DNA of 64,000 bases from NCBI GenBank assembly GCA_947479055.1, contig CANJYE010000004.1:1-64000 (forward strand). The letters run 5' to 3'. The stretch comes from Erythrobacteraceae bacterium. GTDB lineage: Bacteria; Pseudomonadota; Alphaproteobacteria; Sphingomonadales; Sphingomonadaceae. This document shows, in pieces, positions 54,573 to 64,000 of the stretch. The notes under the pieces were generated by a model. It did no database searches and was not told where the DNA came from. It saw only the letters and a program-made list of their open reading frames with translations. Numbering within the stretch: the first letter of the stretch is position 1; each line of letters begins with the position of its first letter. Position numbers and translations under genes: made by a program.

Positions 54573-55385
54573 TTACTTCTGGCATCTGGCGCACCACCAG
54601 CTGCTGCGTCCGCCCTGGGCAAAGCGCTCGACCGTGCCGCCGCAGGGGCAGGCCTCCCCCTCGCGGCCATAGACCCGCCAACTACTGGCGAAATAGCCAA
54701 GTTCCCCGTCGGGTTGGACGTAATCGCGGATGGTCGAGCCGCCCGCTTCGATCGCTTCGGCCAGCACCGCTTTGATTGCCGGGACCAGCCGGGCCAGCGC
54801 GGGCTTGCCGATCTGTCCGGCCGGGCGGTGCGGGCTTATTCCTGCCCGGTTCAGCGCCTCGCAGACATATATGTTGCCCAACCCCGAGACGATCTTCTGG
54901 TCGAGCAGCATAAGCTTGATCGCGGCGATTCGCCCGGCCAGTGCGCGGTGGAGATGGGCAGGGGTAAATTCCCCGCCCAGCGGTTCCGGCCCCATCGCCC
55001 GGAAGCCCTGCCAGTTGGTCAGCGCCGCGGTTTCGGCGAGGTCGACCGAGCCGAATCGGCGCGGGTCGTTCAGCGCCAGCACATGGCCCCTCGCGGTTTC
55101 GAGCAGCAGGTGATCGTGCTTGTCCGGCACTTCGGGATCGATCCGCCAGCGCCCGCTCATCCCCAGGTGGAAGATCATGGTGAGCTCGCGATCGGTATGG
55201 ATCAGCCCGTATTTGGCGCGGCGGCCCAGCCCGGTCACGGTCGCGCCGGTCAGCGCCTGTACCAGGTCAGGCGGGAAGGGGCGGCGCAGATCGGGGCGGT
55301 TGACCGCCACGCGAGTCAGCTGCTGACCATCCAGAACCCTGGCCAGTCCGCGCACGGTGGTTTCGACTTCGGGAAGTTCCGGCAT
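54573..55385 (-). CDS. mutM: formamidopyrimidine-DNA glycosylase
   Basis: A 270-residue DNA glycosylase/AP lyase for 8-oxoguanine. The N-terminal catalytic MPELPEVETTVRGL is intact, with Lys in RRAKYGLI. The C-terminal zinc finger CPCGG...CARCQ is present. It is divergent from ubiE with 56 bases between starts. Together with nth it completes the base-excision set in the window. Confidence 0.97.
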   Translation of the reverse strand: MPELPEVETTVRGLARVLDGQQLTRVAVNRPDLRRPFPPDLVQALTGATVTGLGRRAKYGLIHTDRELTMIFHLGMSGRWRIDPEVPDKHDHLLLETARGHVLALNDPRRFGSVDLAETAALTNWQGFRAMGPEPLGGEFTPAHLHRALAGRIAAIKLMLLDQKIVSGLGNIYVCEALNRAGISPHRPAGQIGKPALARLVPAIKAVLAEAIEAGGSTIRDYVQPDGELGYFASSWRVYGREGEACPCGGTVERFAQGGRSSWWCARCQK

Positions 55386-55441
55386 GGCAACTTCCCTAAC
55401 ACCCTTTGCCCCCGCTGCAATTGCCCCTAAAGCGCCGGACC

Positions 55442-56173
55442 ATGAATGATCGCGTTTCCTTCGGCTACGAAGAGGTCAGCCCCGAGGAGAAGACCGAGCG
55501 CGTGGGCGCCGTCTTCTCGCAAGTCGCGCGCAAGTACGACATCATGAACGATGCCATGTCGGCCGGCATGCACCGCTTGTGGAAGGACCGCTTCGTGCGG
55601 CGCGTGAAGCCCCGGCCCGGCGAAGCGATCCTCGACATGGCCGGCGGCACCGGCGACATCGCCTTCCGCCTTGCGGCCGAGGGTGCCGAGGTGACGGTGT
55701 CGGACATCAATCAGGACATGCTCGATGTCGGGATCGAACGGGCGATGCAACGGGGGATCGACAGCCTGGTATGGTCGCGCCAGAATGCGGAGGAGCTGAG
55801 CTTCCCGGCACGTTTTTTCGACGCCTACACGATTGCTTTCGGTATCCGCAACGTCACCCGGATCGATCTTGCCCTGGCCGAGGCGTTCCGCGTGCTCAAG
55901 TTTGGCGGGCGGTTTTTCTGTCTTGAATTCTCGACCACCGAATGGCCGGGCTTCAAGGAAATCTACGATCTCTATTCGCACAAGCTCGTTCCTCAGCTGG
56001 GACAGGCGATTGCCGGGGACGCGGACAGCTATCGCTATCTGGTCGAATCGATCCGCCGCTTTCCGCCGATGCCGGAATTCGAAGCGATGATCCGGCACGC
56101 CGGGTTCACCCGCACAAAGGTGGAACCGATCCTGGGCGGCTTGGTGGCAATCCATTCCGGCTGGAAGATCTGA
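55442..56173 (+). CDS. ubiE: ubiquinone biosynthesis C-methyltransferase
   Basis: A 243-residue SAM-dependent methyltransferase of the ubiquinone pathway. VSPEEKTERVGAVFSQVARK is the family start, ILDMAGGTGDIAFRL is the SAM motif, and LVPQLGQAIAGDADSYRYL is the diagnostic C-terminal block. ATG 55442 is chosen; the frame is open upstream but the family begins here. ubiB follows after 4 bases. Confidence 0.96.
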   Translation: MNDRVSFGYEEVSPEEKTERVGAVFSQVARKYDIMNDAMSAGMHRLWKDRFVRRVKPRPGEAILDMAGGTGDIAFRLAAEGAEVTVSDINQDMLDVGIERAMQRGIDSLVWSRQNAEELSFPARFFDAYTIAFGIRNVTRIDLALAEAFRVLKFGGRFFCLEFSTTEWPGFKEIYDLYSHKLVPQLGQAIAGDADSYRYLVESIRRFPPMPEFEAMIRHAGFTRTKVEPILGGLVAIHSGWKI

Positions 56174-56177
56174 CCGG

Positions 56178-57725
56178 ATGACGGGTCCGGCATCGCATGT
56201 CTGGCGTCTGCTATGCTGGGGCCGCACCCTCGCCCGCCATGGCGCGCTGCGCGGGATCGAGCGGGATGGCAATACACCCGTTCAGGTCCGGCGGCTGTTG
56301 CGGCTCGCCCGCTTAGGCACTTTCCAGCCGCAAGAGCCGGACTACGCCGGCGCATTCCAGGCGATCGGCCCGGCGGCGATCAAGCTTGGCCAGACCCTGG
56401 CCACCCGGCCCGATCTGGTGGGCGAAGGCGCGGCCCGCAATCTCCTCAGCCTGCAGGACAGCCTGCCGCCCGTGCCGTTCGAAGCGATTCGCGCCGAGAT
56501 CGAGCGCAGCTTCGCCCAGCCGATCGACAACCTGTTCGCCTCGATCGATCCGGTGCCGGTCGGCGCGGCCTCGATCGCACAGGTCCACCGGGCGGTGACC
56601 AACGATGGCCGGACGGTGGCAGTCAAGGTGCTGCGCCCGGGCATCCGTGAACGGTTCGCCCGCGACATCGCCACCTATGAATGGGCCGCGGCCCATCTCG
56701 AGGCGCTGGGCGGCGAGGCGGGGCGACTGCGGCCGCGCCTGACCATCGCCAATTTCAAGCGCTGGACCAACAGCGAACTGGACCTGCGGCGCGAGGCCGC
56801 CTCCGCGAGCGAACTGGCCGAAGCGATGAAAGGCTATCCGCTCTATCGCGTGCCCGACATCGACTGGGACCGCACCAATGGCCGGGTCCTGACGATTGCA
56901 TGGGTCGATGGCATCAAGATCAGCGATCTCGCGGCGCTGCGTGCGGCGGGACATGATCTGCCGGGCCTTGCCAGCCGGCTGGTTCTGGCCTTTCTCACCC
57001 AGGCGATCGACGGCGGGTTCTTCCATGCCGATATGCATCAGGGCAATCTGTTCGTGCAGGCCGACGGGACCATCGCAGCGATCGATTTCGGAATCATGGG
57101 CCGGATCGACCGGCGCGCCCGGCAATGGTTGGCCGAGATCCTCTACGGCCTGACCACCGGCAATTACCGCCGCGTCGCCGAGATTCATTTCGAGGCGCAA
57201 TACGTGCCGAGCTACCACTCGATCGATGAATTCGCCACCGCGCTGCGGGCCGTGGGCGAACCGATGCGGGGCAAGCCGGTGAGCGAGCTGTCGGTTGGCC
57301 AGATGCTGGACGGGCTGTTTGCCATCACCCGCGATTTCGACATGCAGACCCAGCCGCACCTGCTGCTGCTGCAAAAGACCATGGTGATGGTCGAGGGGAT
57401 CGCCACCCAGCTCGATCCGCAGATCAACATGTGGGACGTTTCTGCGCCCTATGTGCGCGCCTGGATCCGCGACGAACTTGGGCCTGAAGCCGCGCTGGCC
57501 GACAAATTGCGCGAAACGGCGCAAACCCTGCTGCGCCTGCCCGCTCTGGTGCAGCGGCTGGAAGACAAGTTCCCGGCCAGAGGTGGCGCGCCCGAAGCGC
57601 CGCCGCTGCCGGAAATCCCGCTGGTGTGGGACAGGCGGCGCAGCGGCGCGTGGGGCTATGTTCTGGCGGCCCTTGCGGGCGGCGGCGCGATCTGGGCCGC
57701 CGCCACGCTTGGCTGGGTGGGTTAG
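56178..57725 (+). CDS. ubiB: ubiquinone biosynthesis accessory kinase-like protein UbiB
   Basis: A 515-residue ABC1/ADCK-family protein. GAASIAQVHRAVTNDGRTVA is the invariant Ala-rich loop and Lys region, FHADMHQGNLFVQ has the catalytic-like block, and IDFGIMGRI is the metal-binding motif. One hydrophobic C-terminal segment (about 490-510) anchors it to the membrane. It converges on a small membrane protein gene with a 4-base overlap. Confidence 0.96.
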   Translation: MTGPASHVWRLLCWGRTLARHGALRGIERDGNTPVQVRRLLRLARLGTFQPQEPDYAGAFQAIGPAAIKLGQTLATRPDLVGEGAARNLLSLQDSLPPVPFEAIRAEIERSFAQPIDNLFASIDPVPVGAASIAQVHRAVTNDGRTVAVKVLRPGIRERFARDIATYEWAAAHLEALGGEAGRLRPRLTIANFKRWTNSELDLRREAASASELAEAMKGYPLYRVPDIDWDRTNGRVLTIAWVDGIKISDLAALRAAGHDLPGLASRLVLAFLTQAIDGGFFHADMHQGNLFVQADGTIAAIDFGIMGRIDRRARQWLAEILYGLTTGNYRRVAEIHFEAQYVPSYHSIDEFATALRAVGEPMRGKPVSELSVGQMLDGLFAITRDFDMQTQPHLLLLQKTMVMVEGIATQLDPQINMWDVSAPYVRAWIRDELGPEAALADKLRETAQTLLRLPALVQRLEDKFPARGGAPEAPPLPEIPLVWDRRRSGAWGYVLAALAGGGAIWAAATLGWVG

Positions 57726-58129
57726 TCGCCCACATCCTTCAGGGCATGATGCGGGAGCACGCTGCGAGACCACAGGAATATCGCGGCGAACAGCAATTCG
57801 AGGCCGATGACGCCGCCGAGCCCTTCAAATCCGCCATCCTGCGAATAGCCGACAAAGCGGCCGATCACGACGATGATCATTGCGAGGGCGGGCAGCAGCA
57901 GCAGGTCACCCCGGCATTTCCATGCGCCCCACAGGGCGCTGATCCCGACGATGCCGAAAAACCCGGCGAAATCGCCCCGCAAGGTCGACATGGTATGCGG
58001 ATCGCCGGCCGGATTGACCGCCACCATGGCCGAGACCGACAGCGGTGTCAGGATGAACGCCAGAGCCATCCCGACGAAAAACAAGCCAATCAGGAATACC
58101 AGCGCGGTAAGCATCAGTCGCATGTGCAT
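57722..58129 (-). CDS. small membrane protein of unknown function (DUF4345-like)
   Basis: A 135-residue protein with four predicted membrane helices (about 5-30, 53-70, 76-95 and 103-122). LRGDFAGFFGIVGISALWGAW is the most conserved-looking stretch and resembles DUF4345. Start choices ATG 58129 or 58123 are both plausible. The function is unknown. Confidence 0.75.
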   Translation of the reverse strand: MHMRLMLTALVFLIGLFFVGMALAFILTPLSVSAMVAVNPAGDPHTMSTLRGDFAGFFGIVGISALWGAWKCRGDLLLLPALAMIIVVIGRFVGYSQDGGFEGLGGVIGLELLFAAIFLWSRSVLPHHALKDVGD

Positions 58130-58228
58130 TCTCCCCTCTTTTCCCTATCGCCCAAGCTTGTTGCGCGTTAACCATACTAAGTAAAGCGAATGCGTATAGT
58201 GCCGTGCCATCGCAACTTCGGGTAAACC

Positions 58229-59872
58229 ATGGCTGAGCCGAAAATCCTTCTGGTCGTCGGTGGCGGGATCGCTGCCTACAAGGCCTGCGAACTTGTCCGC
58301 CTGATCCGTCGGGGCGGGGGGGTGGTGACTTGCGTCCTGACCGAGGGCGGTTCCCAGTTCGTTACCCCGATGAGCCTTGCCGCGCTGAGCGAGAATCCGG
58401 TCTATACCACGCTGTGGGATCTCAAGAACGAGGCCGAGATGGGCCATATCCAGCTCAGCCGCGAAGCCGATCTGGTGGTGGTGTGCCCGGCCACGGCTGA
58501 TCTCCTCGCCAAGATGGCCGCCGGGATTGCCGACGATCTCGCCACCACGTTGATCCTTGCCACCAACAAGCCGGTCATGGCCGTGCCGGCGATGAATGTG
58601 CGGATGTGGGAGCACGAGGCAACCGCCCGCAACGTAATGTGGCTGCGCAAGGCCGGCGTTCATGTGCTGGAACCGGACGAGGGGCCGATGGCCTGCGGCG
58701 AGTTCGGCCCCGGGCGCCTGCCTGAGCCGACCGAGGTCTGGGCCGCGATCGCCGCAATGGTGGGCGGCGAGGGGGGCGTTCCGGCACACGGCGATTGGGG
58801 TGACGAGCCGGGCGAGGACGACGGCGGCAGCCGGATCAGTCTTGGCAACCTGCTGGCCTCGATCATTCCCCGCAGCATCCGGCGCGACGAGGCGGCTGTA
58901 TCGGCTGAAGATTGGGGGCCGGATGACGAGTGGGCGCCGGTCGAGCTACTGCCCGGGGAAGTGCCGCTGCCGGGCAGCGATCTGCCTGAACCGACCCCCG
59001 GCGGGCCAGTGCTGGCGGTCAAGGGCAAGGCGCGGGCAGCGCCGCCGACCGATGCCGAGGCGATCAACCACGAAGTTAATCCGATGCAGTCCCCGCCCGA
59101 GGTGTTCGGCGCGGACGGCGGCGTCGATCCGCTGACGCTGGAGGATATCCCTAGCGTGCCGCTGCCGGGCGATCCGCTTGCCGACCCGCTCGCAGGCCAG
59201 CCCGATTTCGAGCTCGCGCCGGAACATCGTCCGCTGTTCGGCAAGCATGTCCTCGTTACTGCCGGGCCGACGCATGAGCCGATCGATCCGGTGCGCTATA
59301 TCGCCAACCGTTCGTCCGGGCGGCAGGGCTATGCCATCGCCGGGGCGGCGGCGGCCTTGGGCGCGCGGGTGACGCTGGTGTCCGGGCCGGTCGCGCTGCC
59401 AACCCCGCCCGGGGTCGATCGGATCGATGTCGAATCAGCCCGCGAAATGGCTGCGGCGGTGAAAAAGGCGCTGCCGGCCGATGCCGCCGTGATGGTGGCG
59501 GCCGTGGCCGACTGGCGGACCGAGGAGGTGGCGACATCCAAGATGAAGAAGCGCCAGAGCGCACCTCCCGCGCTGCGGCTGGTCGAAAATCCCGATATTC
59601 TCGCAACCATTGCTTCGGGCACTAAGCGTCCGGCGCTGGTAGTTGGCTTTGCGGCAGAAACCGATGACGTGATCGAACATGCCAAGTCCAAGCGGCTGCG
59701 CAAGGGCGCGGACTGGATCGTGGCCAATGATGTGTCGGGCGATGTCATGGGCGGCACCGACAACCGCGTCCACATCGTTACCGAGGACGGCGTGGACAGC
59801 TGGGATAATCTGCCCAAGGACGAGGTCGCGCGGCGGCTGATGGAGAAGATTGCCGATGCCCTCACCAATTGA
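58229..59872 (+). CDS. coaBC: bifunctional phosphopantothenoylcysteine decarboxylase/synthetase with large insert
   Basis: A 547-residue CoaBC (Dfp), far longer than the usual 400. The CoaC half (1-178) has the catalytic His73 in [15 protein letters not shown] and [12 protein letters not shown]. The CoaB half (337-547) has [20 protein letters not shown] and KMKK. Between them lies an insert of about 158 residues (about 179-336) rich in Pro, Asp, Glu and Gly, with no detectable domain. Both catalytic halves look complete. It makes 4'-phosphopantetheine for CoA. dut overlaps its 3' end by 17 bases. Confidence 0.95.
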   Translation: MAEPKILLVVGGGIAAYKACELVRLIRRGGGVVTCVLTEGGSQFVTPMSLAALSENPVYTTLWDLKNEAEMGHIQLSREADLVVVCPATADLLAKMAAGIADDLATTLILATNKPVMAVPAMNVRMWEHEATARNVMWLRKAGVHVLEPDEGPMACGEFGPGRLPEPTEVWAAIAAMVGGEGGVPAHGDWGDEPGEDDGGSRISLGNLLASIIPRSIRRDEAAVSAEDWGPDDEWAPVELLPGEVPLPGSDLPEPTPGGPVLAVKGKARAAPPTDAEAINHEVNPMQSPPEVFGADGGVDPLTLEDIPSVPLPGDPLADPLAGQPDFELAPEHRPLFGKHVLVTAGPTHEPIDPVRYIANRSSGRQGYAIAGAAAALGARVTLVSGPVALPTPPGVDRIDVESAREMAAAVKKALPADAAVMVAAVADWRTEEVATSKMKKRQSAPPALRLVENPDILATIASGTKRPALVVGFAAETDDVIEHAKSKRLRKGADWIVANDVSGDVMGGTDNRVHIVTEDGVDSWDNLPKDEVARRLMEKIADALTN

Positions 59873-60329
59873 TGTCCCGGTCCAGGTCAGGCGCCTGCCG
59901 CATGGCGAAGGGCTGGAACTGCCGCGCTACGCCACCACCGGTGCCGCCGGGATGGATGTGTTGGCGGCAGAGGACGTGACGCTGGAGCCGGGCGCGCGCC
60001 GTGCGGTGGCGACCGGGCTTTCGGTGGCGATCCCGGAAGGTTTCGAAATCCAGGTCCGCCCGCGTTCCGGCCTTGCGCTCAAGCATGGCATCAGCGTGCC
60101 GAACACCCCGGGGACGATCGACTCCGATTATCGCGGCGAGTTGAAAGTGATCCTGATCAACCATGGCACCGAAAGTTTCGCAATCCATCGCGGCGATCGG
60201 GTGGCGCAGCTGGTGCTGGCTCCGGTCACGCGCGCGGGCTGGATCGAAGTGGCGGAACTGGACGAGACGACGCGCGGCAGCGGCGGCTTCGGCTCAACCG
60301 GCGGGGTGGAGAACCTGCGTCAAGGCTGA
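59856..60329 (+). CDS. dut: dUTP diphosphatase (dUTPase)
   Basis: A 157-residue trimeric dUTPase. The five motifs are seen as [47 protein letters not shown] and [13 protein letters not shown] 59856 has GGAGAAG about 8 bases upstream. It overlaps the end of coaBC, the same order as in E. coli. A terminator hairpin follows. Confidence 0.97.
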   Translation: MPSPIDVPVQVRRLPHGEGLELPRYATTGAAGMDVLAAEDVTLEPGARRAVATGLSVAIPEGFEIQVRPRSGLALKHGISVPNTPGTIDSDYRGELKVILINHGTESFAIHRGDRVAQLVLAPVTRAGWIEVAELDETTRGSGGFGSTGGVENLRQG

Positions 60330-60337
60330 GCCAATCG

Positions 60338-60370
60338 AAAAGGGCGGAGCCGTTGCCGGATCCGCCCTTT
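60338..60370. terminator. bidirectional terminator between dut and a DUF4136-like gene
   Basis: AAAGGGCGGA (60339-60348) and TCCGCCCTTT (60361-60370) form a 10-bp perfect stem with a 12-base loop. A tract of A on the left and T on the right can serve both convergent genes. Confidence 0.85.
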
Positions 60371-60401
60371 GAAATGATTGCCTACGCGGCGGCCAGTCGC
60401 C

Positions 60402-61085
60402 CTACTTCTTTTTGGCGGCTGTCTTCTCGGGCGCGATCGAGATGCGGACCGTTTCGCCGGTATTGCCGGGGAAGTCGGTGAACATCGCCTCGACCAGGTT
60501 CGGCACCAGATATTGCAGGCGGTTGGATGTGGAGACCGCTTCGGCCTTGCCTTCGAACAGGCGGGCCTTGTCGGCGGCGCGGTCGATCTTCAGCTCGATG
60601 CCGCTCGTGTAGACGGTGTAGCTTTCCACCCCGCCGCCCATGAAGGAATCGTTCCAGCCATAGCCCCAGCCGCCGAAGCCGCCGTGATAGAACCCGCCGC
60701 GTCCCCAATAGGGGCGATAGCCGTACCACGGCGAATAGAACGGATCACTGAAGCCGGAGGTGGTGACCTTTTCCCGACCCTGATCGACGCCATAGTCGAA
60801 GCGGACCAGCAGGCTGGCCTGTTCGGGCGCGGCTTCGGTGTAGCCCAGCTTGAGCATCTGGGCGCGGACGTAGCCCGCATATTGCGCGAATTCTAGCCCG
60901 CCCGCCAGCGCGGGATCATCTGCCACCACCGCGAAGCTCTGGCCTTGCGGGGCGGGCAGCTGGCTCTGGAAGCGCTTCACATCGGCGTTGAACGGCGAGG
61001 CGCAGGCGGCCAGTCCGGCCAGCATCAGCGCCACCACCGCAATTTTCAGGCTGCGACCCAGCGTTATTGCCTTATCGGTCATCAT
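60402..61085 (-). CDS. DUF4136-like lipoprotein (paralogue 3)
   Basis: A 227-residue lipoprotein with signal SLKIAVVALMLAGLAACASP (lipobox LAAC). The middle is Gly/Tyr/Trp-rich (YRPYWGRGGFYHGGFGGWG). The C-terminal block TDFPGNTGETVRISIA matches [14 protein letters not shown] of the 31848 gene, so this is the third member of the family in the window. GGAGAG lies 6 bases before ATG 61085. The C-terminus is Lys-rich. The function is unknown. Confidence 0.8.
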   Translation of the reverse strand: MMTDKAITLGRSLKIAVVALMLAGLAACASPFNADVKRFQSQLPAPQGQSFAVVADDPALAGGLEFAQYAGYVRAQMLKLGYTEAAPEQASLLVRFDYGVDQGREKVTTSGFSDPFYSPWYGYRPYWGRGGFYHGGFGGWGYGWNDSFMGGGVESYTVYTSGIELKIDRAADKARLFEGKAEAVSTSNRLQYLVPNLVEAMFTDFPGNTGETVRISIAPEKTAAKKK

Positions 61086-61228
61086 AAATTCTCTCCAAAC
61101 GGGTCGGCTACCGGAGGGTTTCAAGTGTCCGGGCGCCACTTGCCCATCATGTGCCGCAATTATGGCGAATGGCAACTGAATAGCCCTTGAATGAAACGGC
61201 CCGCCCCCTTTTGGTGCAGGACATGCGA

Positions 61229-62245
61229 TCAGCCACGCACCAGCCCAAGCGCGGCATAGGCTGCGGCCAGGGTCGGTGCGGCCCGTTCCCGGGCCCTGAC
61301 CGCGCCCTTGGCGAGGATGGCTTCGAGTGCGGTACGGTCATCCTTGAGCGCCACGAAGCGGGCGTTGATCGGCGCGAGGTGGCTGACCAGCAGTTCGCCC
61401 AGGGCCGGCTTGAACGCGCCAAAGCCCTTGCCGGCAAAATCGCGCAGCACGCTGTTCACCGATATGCCTTCCAGCGCGGCATAAATGCCGACCAGATTGG
61501 CGGCTTCGGGCCGACCTGCCAGCCCTTCCGGTTCGCCCGGCAGGGGTTCGGGATCGGTCCGGGCCTTCTTCACCTTCTGCATGATGGTGTCGGCATCGTC
61601 GGTCAGGTTGATCCTGCTCATATCCGAGGGATCGGACTTGCTCATCTTGGCCGAACCGTCGCGCAGGCTCATGATCCGGGCCGCTTCTGGCGGGATGATC
61701 GGATCGGGCAGGGTGAAGATGTCCGTACCGTTGCCGAAGTCGTTGTTGAACTTCTGGGCAATGTCGCGCGCCAGTTCGAGATGCTGCTTCTGGTCTTCGC
61801 CCACCGGGACATGCGTGGCCTGGTAAAGCAGCACGTCGGCGGCCTGCAGCACCGGATAGGTGAACAGCGCGACCGAAGCCCCTTCGCGGTTCTTGCCGGA
61901 TTTGTCCTTGAACTGGGTCATGCGATTGAGCCAGCCCATCCGGGCGGTACCGTTGAGCAGCCATTGCAGCTCGGCATGGGCTGGCACCTGCGCCTGGTTG
62001 AACAGCACCGAACGTTCCGGATCGATCCCGCAGGCGACCAGCGCGGCGGCCATCTCGCGGGTGTTTCCGGCCAGTTCGGCCGGGTTGTGGGGCATTGATA
62101 TGGCGTGGAGGTCGGCCAGGAAGAACAGGCATTCCCCGCCGGTGCGAACCATGTCCGCCTGCATCCGCACCCAGTTGCGGATCGCGCCGAGGTAATTGCC
62201 GAGGTGGAGATTGCCGGTGGGCTGGATTCCGGAAACGACGCGCAT
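61229..62245 (-). CDS. trpS: tryptophanyl-tRNA synthetase
   Basis: A 338-residue class I synthetase. The HIGH-type motif is GNLHLGNY (near 12-19), and the KMSKS motif is at about 199-203 ([13 protein letters not shown]). [16 protein letters not shown] is the tRNA-Trp-specific block. ATG 62245 ([11 protein letters not shown]) gives the usual N-terminus; the longer frame reads antisense sequence of murJ. It follows murJ by 14 bases. Confidence 0.97.
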   Translation of the reverse strand: MRVVSGIQPTGNLHLGNYLGAIRNWVRMQADMVRTGGECLFFLADLHAISMPHNPAELAGNTREMAAALVACGIDPERSVLFNQAQVPAHAELQWLLNGTARMGWLNRMTQFKDKSGKNREGASVALFTYPVLQAADVLLYQATHVPVGEDQKQHLELARDIAQKFNNDFGNGTDIFTLPDPIIPPEAARIMSLRDGSAKMSKSDPSDMSRINLTDDADTIMQKVKKARTDPEPLPGEPEGLAGRPEAANLVGIYAALEGISVNSVLRDFAGKGFGAFKPALGELLVSHLAPINARFVALKDDRTALEAILAKGAVRARERAAPTLAAAYAALGLVRG

Positions 62246-62259
62246 GAAGTTCTGACCTG

Positions 62260-63834
62260 TTACCTGCGAAAAAATTGGGCTTTCAGCTCCGGCAGCGAAT
62301 AGGCCCGGAACAGCAGCGCCGCCGCCCCATAGACCAGCGCGCCGCCGCCGCAAAGCACGCCAAGCGCGACGATCCGCTCGATCGTCCCGCCCGCCATGAA
62401 GGGATCGGCGATTGGGTTCATCAGCCACAGCGCCACACCCATTACCGCGCCGGCCGCGATGATCCGCAGCGCCTTGGCGCGAAACCGCGCGTCCAGTTGC
62501 AACTGGCCGCGCCGGTGCAGCGTCCCGTAAAGCAACAGCATGTTGATCCAGGCTGAAAACGCGGTGGCGATGGCCACACCGACATGGGCGAAGTGCCAGA
62601 TCAGCACGAGATTGCCGACGAGATTGAACAGCATCGAGATCACCGCGATCCGCACCGGCGTTTTCGTGTCCTGGCGGGCGTAGAAGCCGGGGGTCAGCAC
62701 CTTGATCAGGACATAGGCCGGAACGCCGAAGGAAAAGGCGGCCAGCGCACCGGCCGTGCCGATCGTGTCGGCGGCGGTGAAGGCGCCATGCTGGAACACG
62801 CCCCGCACCAGCGGCGTGGCTGATACGACCAGCGCAATGGCGGCAGGCAGGCCCAGGAACAGCGCCAGTTCCAGAGCGCGGTTCTGGGTGTGGCTGGCCG
62901 CCGCGTCATTGCCGCCGCCGATCTGGCGCGACAGCAGCGGCAGGATTGCGGTCCCGATGCCGATGCCGAGCAGGCCGAGCGGCAACTGGTTCAGCCGGTC
63001 GGCATAATAGAGATAGGATACCGCGCCTTCGTGAAGGTAACGCGCGGCGAGCGAGGTCGAGACCAGCAGGTTGAACTGGATCGCACCTTGCCCCACCGCC
63101 GCCGGGCCGATCAGCCACAAGAGGTTCCTGACATCGGGAGAAAGGCGCGGGCGCGACAGCGTCAGCACCACGCCCGACTGGCGGCAGGCCAGCACCAGCC
63201 AGGCCAGTTGCATCGCGCCCGAGACAGTGACGGCGATCGCCTGCGTTTGCGCCGTTTCCAGCTGGGTATCGCCCCGGAAGAACAGCAGTGCGGAAATCAT
63301 GCAGAGATTGAGCAGGATCGGCGCGGCCGCATTCACCCAGAAACGATTGAGCGAATTGAGGATTCCGCCCAGCAGCGAGACAAGGCTGATCAGGGCGAGA
63401 TAGGGGAACGTGATCTGGGTCAGATGTTCGGCCAGCGCGAACTTGACCGGCCCGCCGTCGGGAAAGCCGCCGGTCATGGCCCACACCACCGGCCCGGTGA
63501 GAGCAATCATCAGCGCGGTGAACACCGCCAGAAACGGGAACAGCACCGACAGCACTTCACCTGCGAAGGCGATCGCGGCGGCCTTGCCGCTGCCTTCTTT
63601 GCGCGCATCGGCTTCGGCCATGCGGCGGTTGAACAGCGGCACGAATACTGCGGCAAAGGCCCCTTCGGCAAACAGCGCGCGGAACAGGTTGGGCAGCCGC
63701 CAGGCGATCAGGAAGGCGTCGGACGCCAGCCCCGCGCCGACGAAGCGAGCCATCAGCATGTCGCGCACCATGCCCAGGATGCGGCTGATCAGGGTCAGTC
63801 CGCCGATCGTTCCGGTGGCGCGAAGGATGTTCAT
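62260..63834 (-). CDS. murJ: lipid II flippase MurJ (MviN)
   Basis: A 524-residue, 14-helix MOP-superfamily flippase that moves lipid II across the inner membrane. [39 protein letters not shown] and [20 protein letters not shown] are diagnostic. Helix 1 and the charged central cavity (Arg residues in RILGMVRD) are intact. ATG 63834 is chosen; an upstream in-frame extension reads into secB. trpS follows closely. Confidence 0.96.
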   Translation of the reverse strand: MNILRATGTIGGLTLISRILGMVRDMLMARFVGAGLASDAFLIAWRLPNLFRALFAEGAFAAVFVPLFNRRMAEADARKEGSGKAAAIAFAGEVLSVLFPFLAVFTALMIALTGPVVWAMTGGFPDGGPVKFALAEHLTQITFPYLALISLVSLLGGILNSLNRFWVNAAAPILLNLCMISALLFFRGDTQLETAQTQAIAVTVSGAMQLAWLVLACRQSGVVLTLSRPRLSPDVRNLLWLIGPAAVGQGAIQFNLLVSTSLAARYLHEGAVSYLYYADRLNQLPLGLLGIGIGTAILPLLSRQIGGGNDAAASHTQNRALELALFLGLPAAIALVVSATPLVRGVFQHGAFTAADTIGTAGALAAFSFGVPAYVLIKVLTPGFYARQDTKTPVRIAVISMLFNLVGNLVLIWHFAHVGVAIATAFSAWINMLLLYGTLHRRGQLQLDARFRAKALRIIAAGAVMGVALWLMNPIADPFMAGGTIERIVALGVLCGGGALVYGAAALLFRAYSLPELKAQFFRR

Positions 63835-63859
63835 CTGCCTGTGACCCAGGCGGGCCGGC

Positions 63860-64000
63860 TCAAGCGTTGCCGGCCGGAGGGCCTTCGGCGGCGGCGGCCT
63901 GCTGTTCGGCATGGCGCTGCTGCAATTGCTGGAGATAGAGCCCCTGGAAGTCGATCGGCTCCAGCATCAGCGGCGAGAAGCCGGCATCGCGCACCGAATT
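63860..64000 (-). CDS. secB: protein-export chaperone SecB, C-terminal 46 residues (partial)
   Basis: The last 46 residues of SecB are visible: FSPLMLEPIDFQGLYLQQLQ is the diagnostic C-terminal block, followed by an Ala/Gln/Pro tail. The gene runs off the window end; its start is beyond 64000. SecB keeps preproteins unfolded for SecA. The usual gene order secB-murJ-trpS supports the call. Confidence 0.9.
   Translation of the reverse strand, partial: NSVRDAGFSPLMLEPIDFQGLYLQQLQQRHAEQQAAAAEGPPAGNA

Overview
The window is GC-rich bacterial chromosome with very tight packing. Many genes overlap by 4 bases (ATGA, GTGA or TTGA), several convergent pairs overlap at their 3' ends, and the largest stretch without a gene is about 440 bases. 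Gene content and order suggest an alphaproteobacterium, most likely a member of the Sphingomonadales (Novosphingobium/Sphingopyxis/Erythrobacter-like). The evidence is UPF0262 beside dnaB, the rpmH-rnpA-yidD-yidC-engB run, the dnaA/rpsT/mutM/ubiE/ubiB/coaBC/dut block, and many 'degradative' families (EthD, DUF35 with thiolase, SnoaL-like, LLM flavin enzymes, OYE). No rRNA, tRNA or CRISPR array was recognised. Genus assignment is inference.

Region by region. 0-0.15 kb: the 3' end of an IS5-like element, abutting the start codon of a dienelactone-hydrolase-family gene. 1-4.5 kb: aldo/keto reductase, an SPFH protein with its NfeD partner, and an NDUFA9-like NAD(P)-binding protein. 4.6-9.6 kb: a tripartite drug-efflux operon (EmrA-like, EmrB-like, NodT-like outer membrane factor) with a divergent TetR regulator and a 16-bp palindromic operator lying on the pump promoter. 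9.6-12 kb: an AMP-phosphorylase-type nucleoside phosphorylase overlapping a PRPP-synthetase-like gene. 12-17 kb: tandem-EthD protein, membrane PQQ-dependent dehydrogenase, VOC protein and a strikingly AT-rich AraC-family regulator. 17-24 kb: LLM oxidoreductase, SnoaL-like proteins, DUF35 plus thiolase and Old-Yellow-Enzyme genes, with housekeeping ftsH embedded among them. 24-30.5 kb: rpoZ, a PLD-family enzyme joined to an OafA-type acyltransferase, dnaB, UPF0262 and a GH25-like protein with altered catalytic residues. 30.7-36.5 kb: M14 peptidase, two DUF4136-type secreted proteins, galE, an LhgO-like oxidase overlapping a putative 2OG oxygenase, and rpmJ.

36.5-47 kb: HAD hydrolase, LEH-like protein, MFS carrier, comM, a secreted COG3904-like protein, then the ribosome/membrane-insertion run rpmH-rnpA-yidD-yidC-engB, a PaaI thioesterase, GST and dapE. 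47-52 kb: dicarboxylate symporter, lipoprotein, nth-dapB, sirtuin, MoeB/ThiF-like protein and DUF983. 52-64 kb: dnaA, rpsT, mutM, ubiE-ubiB, coaBC-dut, a third DUF4136-type protein, trpS, murJ and the C-terminus of secB.

Most of the window is core housekeeping (replication, base-excision repair, ubiquinone, CoA, lysine/peptidoglycan and protein-export functions), interleaved with accessory catabolic and envelope modules. The most unusual points are: the nucleotide-phosphorylase/PRPP-synthetase pair; rnpA, which appears to start at CTG; the large acidic insert in CoaBC; three paralogous DUF4136-type proteins; the GH25-like protein lacking canonical catalytic acids; the AT-rich AraC gene; and the LhgO/2OG-oxygenase overlap.
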